Origin: Bacillus horti
GTDB taxonomy: Bacteria; Bacillota; Bacilli; Caldalkalibacillales; JCM-10596
Assembly (NCBI RefSeq): GCF_030813115.1
Contig: NZ_JAUSTY010000013.1
Coordinates: 1-64,000 of the forward strand
Direction: 5' to 3'
DNA length: 64,000 bases
The notes below the pieces were generated by a model. The model was not told the DNA's origin. It searched no databases and worked only from the letters and a program-made list of their open reading frames with translations. A program made the position numbers and the translations under genes. This document shows, piece by piece, positions 9,354 through 21,013 of this stretch (position 1 is its first letter; the number at the start of each line of letters is the position of its first letter).

Positions 9354-10682
9354 ATGTTCAGGTCTCATTCGATAGCAAAAAAGGAATCGTTCAGACAAGC
9401 ATCTTCTAAACCACAAAAAGGTGACCGTTCTCTATCCATACAAAAAAAGCTATTATCCTCTCCATCCCATGGAGAGCTTCAATTCAAAACTGAGAATACC
9501 TCTGGCCTTTCTAAGCAGGAGCTTTTTCAGCTACAGCAAAGCATTGGTAATCAAGCTGTTACGCAATTATTACAATTAGACATGGCGAAGGATACGAATG
9601 ACGTTGTAGACCAAGAAGCCTCTGTACAGTCTCCTCCTATACATAAATCTCCTTTTCATGATCAGCCTATTCAACGTGTCATAGAAATAAGTGGAGAAAG
9701 ATATACCCATGGCTCTAAGAAGGTTAGCAACCTATATAACTATGTCGTTGCTCCTTGGTTAGAACAAAATGAGTATAAAACATACGGTATTAAATCAAGG
9801 CTAGTTGAGTTTATTAAAAATAATGATATAGAATTTAACTCTAATGACCATTTTTTAACCGAGTTTATTCCTTGGCTACAGCTGCAAACTCGAAAAGTGA
9901 AGGGTGATAAAACAACACCAGTACTTAAAAAGTTTAGCATAGGTAAAATGTCTAGACCAAAATGGTCGAATGAGTTAAAGCAGAAGCTAGACTATCAGAA
10001 TGGGGACAATATTCGTCATGTCATTAGAAATGCTACGTTAAAAAGAGCCTTAGAAATCGAATATAATCGGTACCTAAGCCTAGATGATAAAAAAGAACGT
10101 TTTTATGATTTAGCGGATACCATAGGGATTGCTTCTGGTGAACTTACAATTGATATACTGGCTCAGGAAATATATAACAAGGTGTATTTAAACGAGGCTA
10201 ATTTGTTCTCTGGTGATGGACCCTACAACCAAATTATAGGTTTTGCCGCAGATAGAGTAAAACAGTACGGAGAGGAGCTTATCGCTTTAGAGGATGATAT
10301 CGTAGATACTAGGCTAGTTGCTGGAGACGTTAAGAATTTGATTAGTGTGGCAAGCTCTCAGGCTGGTTTTGGTCATACAAATGCAGTGACCAACGATTTA
10401 CATACCATAGTAGATACAGTCATTAATGAAGTAGCTTATGAGGGGTATAGAATTGATATGATGGAAGCTGAGCTTATTGGAGATTTAGTGATTGACATTG
10501 GCTTAAATTTTGGCTTTGACTTAATTGATGGGAGAGTGACAGAAGATCAAGACAATATTGCACAAAGACAAGGTCTACTTTTACAAGTAGAAACGGAGCT
10601 TCAGCAATTCCTTGCTTCAGATGGTCAGACTGGTGATATTAAAAATATATTCCAAAGGTTCCTAGAAATCAGTCGCTCGTAA
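9354..10682 (+). CDS. IGNQAV-motif protein of eCIS/DUF4157-associated type, putative effector
   Basis: A 442-residue protein without signal peptide or membrane segment. Residues 60-73 read LQQSIGNQAVTQLL, a short motif typical of the N-termini of DUF4157-type proteins and candidate cargo of extracellular contractile injection systems. A Gln/Pro-rich linker follows, ending PIQRVIEI at 105-112, another recurrent junction in this group. The remaining ~330 residues match no family I recognise; they contain NIRHVIRNATLKRALE near residue 230. The DUF4157 zinc motif HExxH is absent. It is on the strand opposite to its neighbours and no injection-system structural genes lie in the window. It stands 43 bp ahead of chrA. 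A toxin function is conjecture. Confidence 0.6.
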   Translation: MFRSHSIAKKESFRQASSKPQKGDRSLSIQKKLLSSPSHGELQFKTENTSGLSKQELFQLQQSIGNQAVTQLLQLDMAKDTNDVVDQEASVQSPPIHKSPFHDQPIQRVIEISGERYTHGSKKVSNLYNYVVAPWLEQNEYKTYGIKSRLVEFIKNNDIEFNSNDHFLTEFIPWLQLQTRKVKGDKTTPVLKKFSIGKMSRPKWSNELKQKLDYQNGDNIRHVIRNATLKRALEIEYNRYLSLDDKKERFYDLADTIGIASGELTIDILAQEIYNKVYLNEANLFSGDGPYNQIIGFAADRVKQYGEELIALEDDIVDTRLVAGDVKNLISVASSQAGFGHTNAVTNDLHTIVDTVINEVAYEGYRIDMMEAELIGDLVIDIGLNFGFDLIDGRVTEDQDNIAQRQGLLLQVETELQQFLASDGQTGDIKNIFQRFLEISRS

Positions 10683-10725
10683 TCATGAGGCACTAGATAC
10701 TCTAGATAAAAGGTGATTATATATT

Positions 10726-11985
10726 ATGGAAAATGACAGAAATATGACTGCAAATGATACACATGGTGGACAACAAACTGATCATAATAAACAGGAAAAT
10801 GCAAACCTACAGAAGAAACATTCGTTACTTGAGGTTTTCCTTGTCTCAACAAAGTTAGGCTTTACTTCCTTCGGTGGACCGATTGCTCATTTGGGATACT
10901 TTCATGATGAATACGTCCACAGGCGTAGATGGTTGGACGAACGAGCATACGCCGATTTAGTAGCATTAAGTCAGTTCTTACCTGGTCCAGCGAGCAGTCA
11001 GGTGGGTCTTGGAATTGGTGTGATGCGAGCAGGGCTTATGGGAGGAATAGTAGCTTTTCTTGGATTCACGTTGCCTTCTGTCATCGCTTTGGTGCTATTC
11101 GCCTTAGTCCTTCAAGGCTTTGATGTAGGACAGGCAGGATGGATTCAGGGCTTGAAAATTGTTGCCGTAGCGATTGTTGCTCACGCTATATTAGGAATGG
11201 CCTCCAAGCTGACACCGGATACGAAAAGACGAACACTTGCATTAATAGCGATTCTTTTTACTTTATTATGGCCGACGGTTCTATCTCAGGTTTTGATCAT
11301 TGGCTTGGCAGCCTTAGTAGGCTACTGGCTGTATCGCGGAGAGCAAGCAAAAGGAGAGTCTCCAGTCCATATTCCTATCAGTAAAACGTTTGCTATCACT
11401 TGTTTAACTCTCTTTTTCGCTTTGCTATTTCTCCTCCCAATCTTGAGAGATGTGACCTCTCTTGATGCGATCGCTGTTTTTGATAGTTTTTACCGTGCTG
11501 GCTCCCTTGTGTTTGGGGGAGGGCATGTTGTGTTGCCTTTACTTGAAAGAGAGCTTGTACCAACAGGCTTGCTTTCCGAAGAAGCATTTCTAGCTGGTTA
11601 TGGAGCTACACAGGCTGTTCCTGGTCCTTTATTTACGTTTGCTGCCTACTTAGGAACAATGATGAATGGAATAATAGGTGCTGTTTTAGCAACGATTGCT
11701 ATTTTTCTCCCTGGATTCCTTCTGCTTCTAGGTGCCTTACCTTTCTGGAACAAGCTACGTAACGAGCCGAAGATTCAAGGCGCTTTATTTGGTGTTAATG
11801 CAGCCGTTGTTGGACTCCTTATCGCTGCGTTATTCCATCCGATATGGACAAGCTCAGTTCACTCACCTCTTGATTTTTCTCTTGCTGTCCTGTTATTTGG
11901 GATGCTAGCGATTTGGAAGCTTCCTCCTTGGACGGTTGTTGTGGCTGGTTGCTTAGGAGGAATTCTCATAGGTGTACTTTCGTAA
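10726..11985 (+). CDS. chrA: Chromate transporter, full-length two-domain CHR family
   Basis: A 419-residue membrane protein. After a hydrophilic N-terminus (1-40) it shows the CHR family signature FTSFGGPIAHLGYFHDEYV, then ALSQFLPGPASSQVG near residue 90. The pattern repeats in the second half (YRAGSLVFGGGHVVLPLLE and ATQAVPGPLFTFAAYLG), giving the two-domain type with about ten transmembrane helices. ChrA proteins export chromate; close relatives may move other oxyanions. The start has AAAAGGTGA nine bases upstream. It follows the IGNQAV gene by 43 bp and may share its transcript. It is head-on to replication on this arm, unlike the surrounding core genes. Confidence 0.9.
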   Translation: MENDRNMTANDTHGGQQTDHNKQENANLQKKHSLLEVFLVSTKLGFTSFGGPIAHLGYFHDEYVHRRRWLDERAYADLVALSQFLPGPASSQVGLGIGVMRAGLMGGIVAFLGFTLPSVIALVLFALVLQGFDVGQAGWIQGLKIVAVAIVAHAILGMASKLTPDTKRRTLALIAILFTLLWPTVLSQVLIIGLAALVGYWLYRGEQAKGESPVHIPISKTFAITCLTLFFALLFLLPILRDVTSLDAIAVFDSFYRAGSLVFGGGHVVLPLLERELVPTGLLSEEAFLAGYGATQAVPGPLFTFAAYLGTMMNGIIGAVLATIAIFLPGFLLLLGALPFWNKLRNEPKIQGALFGVNAAVVGLLIAALFHPIWTSSVHSPLDFSLAVLLFGMLAIWKLPPWTVVVAGCLGGILIGVLS

Positions 11986-12069
11986 AAGCTGTCATGATTA
12001 TGATCATAATTTAGTTCATGATTAATCAGCTACTCATAAGACAATGCTTGCTAAGAACGTTTTATACAA

Positions 12070-12106
12070 AAAACTCAGTCCATTGTACGGACTGAGTTTT
12101 GCTTTT
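12070..12106. terminator. Bidirectional terminator between chrA and gyrB
   Basis: A perfect 12-bp stem (12070-12081 with 12089-12100), a 7-base loop, and A/T runs on both sides (TTTTGCTTTTT to the right). It separates convergent chrA and gyrB. Confidence 0.85.
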
Positions 12107-12165
12107 TCATAGTAGATCATCATTCTTTACTCTATCTTTCATTCCTTCAAATTATGATCGTTACG

Positions 12166-14085
<1,920 letters not shown>

Positions 14086-14121
14086 TCACCTCATTTACAT
14101 TGATGCTAGATGCTTAATAAT

Positions 14122-14373
14122 CTAGCGATACGTCTCTTCCGTCGTTCTCTTTAATAAAGTCAGAGAAGAGATCGGTGAACCGTAAACATACTGATCTGTG
14201 ACCACAATGGACTTGGTCATAGTCTGCTCCGAAATCCAAAGCAGTTTTTTTTGCTGAGCAAAGGAAGTCAAAAACGATTCCATAGCCTTGCCCTGCTCTA
14301 TATGGTTGTAATCTAAGATTGTAATCATATCCGCTGAGCGAATGACAGTGTCTCCACCTAAATGTACATACAT
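14122..14373 (-). CDS. remB: RemB-like (YaaB, DUF370) regulator
   Basis: An 83-residue protein beginning MYVHLGGDTVIRSADMITIL and carrying KSIVVTDQYVYGSPISSLTL, the DUF370 pattern. It occupies the recF-gyrB slot where B. subtilis has yaaB/remB, a regulator of extracellular-matrix genes. It starts 4 bp after recF ends and so belongs to the same transcript. The basic ends and the lack of membrane segments fit a small nucleic-acid-binding or regulatory protein. Confidence 0.88.
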   Translation of the reverse strand: MYVHLGGDTVIRSADMITILDYNHIEQGKAMESFLTSFAQQKKLLWISEQTMTKSIVVTDQYVYGSPISSLTLLKRTTEETYR

Positions 14374-14377
14374 GAAC

Positions 14378-15499
14378 TTATCCTTCCTTCATCGGGCTTA
14401 TTTTTCCTTGCTGTACCTTATAAATCGTCGCCTCATTGACGATCTGTTGATCTAAGCCCTCTAGACTTGTATTCGTGACAAACGTCTGGATTTTGCCCTG
14501 TATCGTTTCTAATAGATGGGAGCGCCTGTGATCATCTAGCTCAGACAACACATCATCCAACAGAAGAATCGGATATTCTCCTATTTCTGAATGAATTAAT
14601 TCGATTTCAGCTAGCTTGGTCGATAGAGCTGTTGTACGCTGCTGTCCCTGTGATCCAAAGGTTTGTACGTTCATTCCATTGATAAAAAATTGCAGGTCAT
14701 CACGATGAGGACCAAACAAAGTCGTTCCCCGTGATTCCTCCTGCTCTCTTATTTTATCAAACTTTTGACGTAGAACCTCTATGATTTCCTGCTCCTTCAT
14801 CCCTTCATCCATCGGCGTGGAATAAACGTAACGCAGCTCAAGCTGCTCCTTACCCGATGTTATGCTCTGATGAATCGCACTAGACCACTCTTGTAAATTC
14901 TTAATGAAGCCTGTTCGTTTAAGTAAAATCTTTGCCGCATAGGCTAGCATTTGCTCTGTAAAAACTTCGATTACAGGTCTATTCTCTTTCCTTTTTTCCC
15001 ATTGCTTTAATAAAGCGTTTCGCTGGGAAAGGAGCTTATGATATTGGGCAAGAGCATGAAGATAGGACGGACTAATCTGTCCCAATTCCATATCTAGAAA
15101 GCGTCGGCGTATTTGAGGACTGCCCTTCACGATCTCCAAATCCTCAGGAGCAAACATTACCACATTTAGAACCCCTACATATTCACTGAGCTTACGCTGC
15201 TCTAAATGATTCACCTTTGCTTTTTTTCCTTTTGCTGATATGAGAAGCTCTAAGTGCACAGGACCGTATTTTTTTTCAATGACCCCTTCTATTTTAGCAA
15301 AATCCTGATCCCATGTAATCCATTCTCTATCCTTAGAGGTACGATGGGACTTGGCGAACGCAAGAACATATAACGCTTCAAGGATATTTGTTTTACCCTG
15401 GGCATTATCCCCGATAAATAGATGAACATTCGCATCAAAGGATAATTCAAGCTGCTCATAATTTCGATATTGCTTTAAGGCGAGCTTCTTCACATACAC
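14378..15499 (-). CDS. recF: DNA replication and repair protein RecF
   Basis: A 373-residue SMC-like ATPase that binds ssDNA-dsDNA gaps and, with RecO and RecR, loads RecA. Walker A is GDNAQGKT at residues 30-37; the ABC-type signature SQGQQRT and Walker B LLLDDVLSELD lie in the last third. The start is GTG at 15499, preceded by AGGGGA. It follows rlbA by only 9 bp and precedes remB by 4 bp, so it is tightly operonic. Confidence 0.97.
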   Translation of the reverse strand: MYVKKLALKQYRNYEQLELSFDANVHLFIGDNAQGKTNILEALYVLAFAKSHRTSKDREWITWDQDFAKIEGVIEKKYGPVHLELLISAKGKKAKVNHLEQRKLSEYVGVLNVVMFAPEDLEIVKGSPQIRRRFLDMELGQISPSYLHALAQYHKLLSQRNALLKQWEKRKENRPVIEVFTEQMLAYAAKILLKRTGFIKNLQEWSSAIHQSITSGKEQLELRYVYSTPMDEGMKEQEIIEVLRQKFDKIREQEESRGTTLFGPHRDDLQFFINGMNVQTFGSQGQQRTTALSTKLAEIELIHSEIGEYPILLLDDVLSELDDHRRSHLLETIQGKIQTFVTNTSLEGLDQQIVNEATIYKVQQGKISPMKEG

Positions 15500-15508
15500 A
15501 TTAATCCC

Positions 15509-15730
15509 CTAGCTCTCTTCTACAATTTCAAATTGGCCGACTTCAGGGATATCAATCTGATCTCCCAGTGCGAGCTTACGCCCTCTCCGGTTCTCTTCCT
15601 CTCCATTGACAAACACGATATTCTCCTGTAGAAACCATTTTGCTTGACCGCCCGTATCAATGATCCCTGTATGCTTTAAAAACTGACCTAAGGTGATCAC
15701 AGGAGGTGTAATCCCAATCTTTTTTATCAT
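15509..15730 (-). CDS. rlbA: S4-domain RNA-binding protein RlbA (YaaA)
   Basis: A 73-residue S4-type RNA-binding protein: LGQFLKHTGIIDTGGQAKWF is the alpha-L motif, followed by a short beta strand region with VNGEEENRRGRKL. Identical in size and place to B. subtilis yaaA (rlbA) between dnaN and recF. Start ATG 15730 with GAAGGAG upstream. Thought to act in ribosome assembly. Confidence 0.93.
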   Translation of the reverse strand: MIKKIGITPPVITLGQFLKHTGIIDTGGQAKWFLQENIVFVNGEEENRRGRKLALGDQIDIPEVGQFEIVEES

Positions 15731-15769
15731 TACTCATTCTCCTTCAATCGCAATCAAATGTGCCTTGGG

Positions 15770-16906
15770 TTAATACGTTCTCACAGGGAGGACAAGATGT
15801 AAAATACGATCATTCTCTGTTGGGCGAATGATAAATGGACTCATCGCTCCAGTAAAGCCAATCTGAATTTCTGGATGGTCAATCGCTTTTAGGGCCTCAA
15901 TCATATATCTAGAATTAAAGGAAATTTGAACTTCTTCCCCTGATATCTCTTGAGCGTGGATGTGTTCAACCACTTTCCCAACCTCTGGTGTGTTTGATGA
16001 AATTTGAATACGATCTCCAGCAATCGTCGATAGCTTGACCACATGCTTCATGTCCTTTGCTAGCAAGGAGGCACGCTCAATGGCCTGTAACAGCTGCTTC
16101 GTTTCAACAGTTACCTGTGATTTACTAGATTGAGGAATAATTCTAGATGTATCCGGGTAAGTTCCTTCTAATAGACGAGAATAGAATAAAATATGATCCG
16201 CCTTAACCAAAATCTGATTGTCACTGACCACAATCTCAATGACTTCATCCTCATCATGTAAAATACGATTTAGCTCATTTAAGCTTTTGGCTGGAATGAC
16301 CACATTTTTGATTTCTAATTCTTCAGTAGCGTCCACATGAACCTTTCGTAGAGCTACTCGATGGCTATCTGTAGCGACGAAGCTCAGTTCACTTTGCTCT
16401 AGGTTCCATAGAACTCCCGTTAAGATCGGACGAGATTCTTGGGTGGATACAGCGAACGAGGTTTGACGAATCATGCTTTTAAACAAATCACTAGAAAGGC
16501 TTAATAGCTTTTCATCATCAATTTGTGGGAGCTTGGGATACTCGTCTGCGTTTAAGCCGTTCAGGTTGAATTCAGCACTTCCTGATCGAATCAGGGTTAC
16601 GTTATTGTCTTGTACTTCAATTTCTACAAGGGGCTCTGGTAGCTTTTTCACAATTTCCGTCACATATTTAGACGGAAGAACAATAGTACCTAGTTTAACC
16701 ACTTTTACAATTTCTTTACCTTCTACTTCTACAGGTACAGAAGCTTGAATAGATATATCAGCATCACTTCCTGTAAAAATGACTTCCTCTGAGGTAGCCG
16801 CTACTTTAATCCCTGTTAGAATGGGTATCGTAGTTCTAGATGAAACGGCTTTAGAGACTTGTCCAACCGCTTGAGCTAAATAATCACGTTGAATAACAAT
16901 TTGCAT
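15770..16906 (-). CDS. dnaN: DNA polymerase III beta sliding clamp
   Basis: A 378-residue sliding clamp of the replicative polymerase, of standard length and with the family's three-fold repeated clamp fold. Recognisable stretches include the N-terminal MQIVIQRDYLAQAVGQV, RPILTGVLW in the middle and the C-terminal IIRPTENDRILHLVLPVRTY. The start is ATG 16906 with GGAGGGA upstream. It is separated from dnaA by 354 bp carrying the unwinding region of oriC. Confidence 0.98.
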   Translation of the reverse strand: MQIVIQRDYLAQAVGQVSKAVSSRTTIPILTGIKVAATSEEVIFTGSDADISIQASVPVEVEGKEIVKVVKLGTIVLPSKYVTEIVKKLPEPLVEIEVQDNNVTLIRSGSAEFNLNGLNADEYPKLPQIDDEKLLSLSSDLFKSMIRQTSFAVSTQESRPILTGVLWNLEQSELSFVATDSHRVALRKVHVDATEELEIKNVVIPAKSLNELNRILHDEDEVIEIVVSDNQILVKADHILFYSRLLEGTYPDTSRIIPQSSKSQVTVETKQLLQAIERASLLAKDMKHVVKLSTIAGDRIQISSNTPEVGKVVEHIHAQEISGEEVQISFNSRYMIEALKAIDHPEIQIGFTGAMSPFIIRPTENDRILHLVLPVRTY

Positions 16907-17260
16907 GTTAAAATCCCTCCGACCAAATGACGTACATATTTTAATTTATAGCAACATATAAATAAGAATCAGCTTGGTTGTGTTAAAGAAAATTTGGCAT
17001 TATTTTATTTTATCATATTCTTGGGAATCACGTTAGAACGTTCTCTAGTCCTTTATATATATTTATGTCTTTATTTAAAAGTCATAATAGTAATAAGCCC
17101 TGTGGATTTGTGGAAAAGTGTCGAAAAAGGAAAACAGACAAGCCTATACACATGTGCATAGATTGTGTATAGGCTACTTGCTGTGCGGATAGTTATGCAC
17201 AGGTGGATAACGACATTTTTTTTCGAACCTACGAAATTTTAATTAAATCTAGTTGAATTC
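16907..17260. other. oriC: oriC, dnaA-dnaN part: AT-rich unwinding region and DnaA boxes
   Basis: This gene-free stretch holds a strongly AT-rich tract (about 16920-17090) and a DnaA-box group on the dnaA side. Boxes (consensus TTATCCACA, either strand): TTTTCCACA 17109-17117, CTATGCACA 17153-17161, CTATACACA 17164-17172, TTATGCACA 17193-17201, TTATCCACC 17202-17210. The last two abut head-to-head. The layout equals the B. subtilis incC part of oriC, where DnaA bound to the boxes opens the flanking AT-rich DNA. Gene direction also switches around this locus. The exact unwinding element and DnaA-trios were not delimited. Confidence 0.88.
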
Positions 17261-18619
17261 CTATTGATTTTTAATGGCTTCGGCTAAATTTTGAATCGTT
17301 TTTTGTAGCTGTGTGTCTGTTTGTAGAGCTTTTTTTATTTTATCCTGGGCGTGAATGACCGTTGTATGGTCCCGTCCACCAAATTCTTCACCGATTTTAG
17401 GTAATGAGGAGTCTGTTAGCTCTCTGGACAAATACATAGCAATCTGGCGCGGGAAAGCAACAGCTTTTGTCCGTTTTTTGGCTTTAAAATCCTCTACTTT
17501 TAGATCGTAATGATCGGCTACAAATTGTTGGATCTTTAAAATCGTAATTTGTTTAGGACGATTACTTGGGATAATGTCCTTCAATGCTTCTGCTGCCAGC
17601 TCCGCATTCATATCCTGATTCACTAAGGAGCTGTAGGCCACCACTCGAATCAAGGCCCCTTCTAACTCACGAATGTTCGTATCAATTTGGTTTGCGATAT
17701 AAACAAGTACCTCATTAGGAATATCTAGCTGTTCGGCTTTTGCTTTTTTACGAAGAATAGCGATCCTTGTTTCCAAATCAGGCGGTGTAATATCTGTAAT
17801 AAGTCCCCATTCAAAGCGTGAGCGTAAGCGATCCTCTAAGGTTGGTATTTCCTTAGGGGGTCGGTCACTAGAGATGACAATTTGTTTGTTTTCCTCATGC
17901 AAGGAATTAAACGTATGGAAAAATTCAACCTGTGTTTGTTCTTTTCCAGCTAGGAACTGAATATCATCAATTAAAAGGATGTCCACACTACGGTATTTAT
18001 TGCGAAACTCTACCGTTTTGTTGTTTTGAATCGCAGTAATAAACTCATTGGTAAACTTCTCTGAGGAGAGGTAAACCACTTTAGCCTGCGGGTTATGCTC
18101 TGAAACATAGTGTCCAATAGCGTGCATTAAGTGGGTTTTTCCTAGCCCAACTCCTCCATAGATAAACAATGGATTGTAAGCTTTGGCAGGTGCTTCTGCA
18201 ACAGCAAGAGAGGCTGCGTGAGCAAATCGGTTCCCCGATCCTATAACAAAGGAATCAAACAGATACTTGGGGTTAAGCATGCTTTGATGCTGCTCTTCAT
18301 TTTGCTCTTGCTGCTCGGCCTGTTTCTTTTTTTGAAAGGCTAGCTCTATATCTAAATCATCTAGCTGTTGATTGCTAGGAATAATAAAGCGAACGTCTAG
18401 CTTGGAGCCGGTGATGGTATAGATCGTTTCCGAGATTAGTTCTAAATACCTAGATTCAAGCCAATCTCTAGCAAATTCATTAGGGGCGGCAATAACCAGC
18501 TGATCTCCCTTTAATGAATGAGCATTTGTTTGCTTTAACCAGGTGTCATAGCTTGGCTTGCTCACTTTTTTTTGCATCACGCCTAGCGCTTTGCTCCAAA
18601 GTTCATTTACATTTTCCAT
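17261..18619 (-). CDS. dnaA: Chromosomal replication initiator DnaA
   Basis: A 452-residue AAA+ initiator. Domain I (1-85) and a Gln/Glu-rich domain II linker (86-115) precede the ATPase: Walker [10 protein letters not shown] at 155-163, Walker [10 protein letters not shown] near 215. Domain IV has the DnaA box-binding signature [13 protein letters not shown] near residue 420. The start is ATG 18619 with AAAGGAAG upstream. It is flanked on both sides by DnaA-box clusters, giving the usual autoregulated initiator/origin arrangement. Confidence 0.99.
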   Translation of the reverse strand: MENVNELWSKALGVMQKKVSKPSYDTWLKQTNAHSLKGDQLVIAAPNEFARDWLESRYLELISETIYTITGSKLDVRFIIPSNQQLDDLDIELAFQKKKQAEQQEQNEEQHQSMLNPKYLFDSFVIGSGNRFAHAASLAVAEAPAKAYNPLFIYGGVGLGKTHLMHAIGHYVSEHNPQAKVVYLSSEKFTNEFITAIQNNKTVEFRNKYRSVDILLIDDIQFLAGKEQTQVEFFHTFNSLHEENKQIVISSDRPPKEIPTLEDRLRSRFEWGLITDITPPDLETRIAILRKKAKAEQLDIPNEVLVYIANQIDTNIRELEGALIRVVAYSSLVNQDMNAELAAEALKDIIPSNRPKQITILKIQQFVADHYDLKVEDFKAKKRTKAVAFPRQIAMYLSRELTDSSLPKIGEEFGGRDHTTVIHAQDKIKKALQTDTQLQKTIQNLAEAIKNQ

Positions 18620-19449
<830 letters not shown>

Positions 19450-19450
19450 G

Positions 19451-19474
19451 CCACTGATTTCAGTGGTCTTTTTT
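19451..19474 (+). terminator. Terminator or attenuator after rpmH
   Basis: Hairpin CCACTG/CAGTGG with a four-base loop, then CTTTTTT. It lies between rpmH and rnpA and probably lets only part of the strong rpmH transcription continue into rnpA. Confidence 0.8.
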
Positions 19475-19562
19475 CTAATTTTAGAATATGGCTGGAGGGT
19501 TTAACCCTTCTTTTATATAGTAAGACTATCTACTACAAGGTACTTCTCTATTGGAGGAAATC

Positions 19563-19946
19563 ATGGAAAGCAAGTTTCGATTAAAGAAAAATGAGGACTT
19601 TCAGAGAGTATTCAGACGAGGGATATCTGTGGCTAATCGCCAGCTTGTTTTGTATGCGTATCCGCATGCTAGGACGGATTCTTTTCGAGCAGGGATTTCT
19701 ATAAGCAAAAAGATTGGAAACGCTGTTGTGAGAAATCGCTTGAAAAGACAGCTAAAGGAAGCGATCCGAGCAAACAAGCAGCAGATTGCAAGTGGCTTTG
19801 ATCTTGTACTGATTGTACGCAAGCCTGCTCTTGATCTTGATTTTGCAGGGCTATGCTCTAGCTTTAGTCATGTGTTAAGAAGAGCAGACTTACATAAAAG
19901 GAAGAAGGAACAGCCCCTAGCTAAAAAAAGTAGGAAAAATGACTAA
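19563..19946 (+). CDS. rnpA: Ribonuclease P protein component
   Basis: A 127-residue basic protein that helps the RNase P RNA cleave tRNA 5' leaders. The family core is clear: the N-terminal KFRLKKNEDFQRVFRRG and the RNR motif in VRNRLKRQLKEAIR. The start chosen is ATG 19563 with GGAGG nine bases upstream; a TTG four codons earlier overlaps that site and is rejected. Confidence 0.96.
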   Translation: MESKFRLKKNEDFQRVFRRGISVANRQLVLYAYPHARTDSFRAGISISKKIGNAVVRNRLKRQLKEAIRANKQQIASGFDLVLIVRKPALDLDFAGLCSSFSHVLRRADLHKRKKEQPLAKKSRKND

Positions 19947-20009
19947 TTTACACATTTAGTTGGGAAAGATGTGTGAAAAGCCTTCAACCTATAGGGGCGA
20001 GGTGCTATA

Positions 20010-20219
20010 ATGAAAACGTTGTTCCTATGGTTCATTCGATTTTATCAGAAAATCATTTCTCCTATAAAACCTCCTACATGTCGCTTTTACCCTACGTGCT
20101 CTCATTATGCGTTAGAGGCTATCACGAAGTATGGGGCGCTAAAGGGTGGTTTTCTAGCGATAAAGAGAATCATAAAATGTCACCCTTGGCACCCAGGGGG
20201 AATTGACGAAGTGCCATAA
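20010..20219 (+). CDS. yidD: Membrane protein insertion efficiency factor YidD
   Basis: A 69-residue protein with the diagnostic YidD pattern: [20 protein letters not shown] with three conserved cysteines overall (the third in [11 protein letters not shown]). It has an amphipathic N-terminus. The start has GGGGCGAGGTG upstream. It sits between rnpA and the insertase gene, the universal bacterial order, and assists YidC-dependent insertion. Confidence 0.96.
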   Translation: MKTLFLWFIRFYQKIISPIKPPTCRFYPTCSHYALEAITKYGALKGGFLAIKRIIKCHPWHPGGIDEVP

Positions 20220-20245
20220 TAATATTGCGTTAGGAGGAGACCTTT

Positions 20246-21013
20246 TTGTCCCGTAAGCTTTTGTTAATACCCGTTTTGATGATACTAATGATTGTTCTAG
20301 CAGGCTGTGGCATGGAGGATAGTGGTTTAATGAAACCAATTGATCCTGAGAATGGATTTTGGGATCGCTATTTTGTCTTTCCACTAGCTTGGTTACTAGA
20401 GTATTTTGCTACTACTTTAAATTCTTCCGGTGATCCAGCCTTTGATATGTATGGCTTGGCTATCATCATTGTTACTATATTGTTGCGTTTATTAACGTTA
20501 CCTTTGATGATTAAACAGCTAAAAAGCTCTAAAATGATGCAGGCTCTTCAGCCAGAAATGCAGAAGATTAGGGAAAAGTACCAGAAGGATCAGCAAAAGA
20601 TGCAGCAGGAAACAATGAAGTTATTCCAATCACATAACGTTAATCCGTTAGCTGGTTGTTTACCTTTGTTGGTACAGATGCCGATCTTAATCGCCTTTTA
20701 TCAAGCGGTATATCGTCATTCCGATATCCCTGGTCATACTTTTTTAGGGATTGAACTTGGACAACCGTTCTGGGGCTTAGCGATCTTAGCTGGTATCACA
20801 ACATATATTCAACAAAAAATGATGGGTACTCAGCAGATGAATCCGCAAATGAAGGTTCTGCTTGTAATTATGCCTGTTATGATTACCGTATTTGCTTTCT
20901 ATTTTCCAGCGGCGTTATCCCTATATTGGGTAGTTGGAAATCTGTTTACAATCGTTCAATACTATTTCATGAGGGATATGTATAAACTGAAAACGGGGGA
21001 TGCTGCAAAGTGA
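20246..21013 (+). CDS. spoIIIJ: Membrane protein insertase YidC1 / SpoIIIJ
   Basis: A 255-residue Oxa1/YidC-family insertase. The start codon is TTG at 20246 with TAGGAGGAGA upstream. The N-terminus is a lipoprotein signal with lipobox VLAGC (Cys21), as in Gram-positive YidC proteins. Five hydrophobic segments follow, with LRLLTLPLMIKQLKSSKMM before the coiled cytoplasmic loop and NPLAGCLPLLVQMPILIAFYQ in the core. It inserts membrane proteins and in Bacillus is needed for sigma-G activation in the forespore. It overlaps jag by 4 bp. Confidence 0.95.
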   Translation: MSRKLLLIPVLMILMIVLAGCGMEDSGLMKPIDPENGFWDRYFVFPLAWLLEYFATTLNSSGDPAFDMYGLAIIIVTILLRLLTLPLMIKQLKSSKMMQALQPEMQKIREKYQKDQQKMQQETMKLFQSHNVNPLAGCLPLLVQMPILIAFYQAVYRHSDIPGHTFLGIELGQPFWGLAILAGITTYIQQKMMGTQQMNPQMKVLLVIMPVMITVFAFYFPAALSLYWVVGNLFTIVQYYFMRDMYKLKTGDAAK

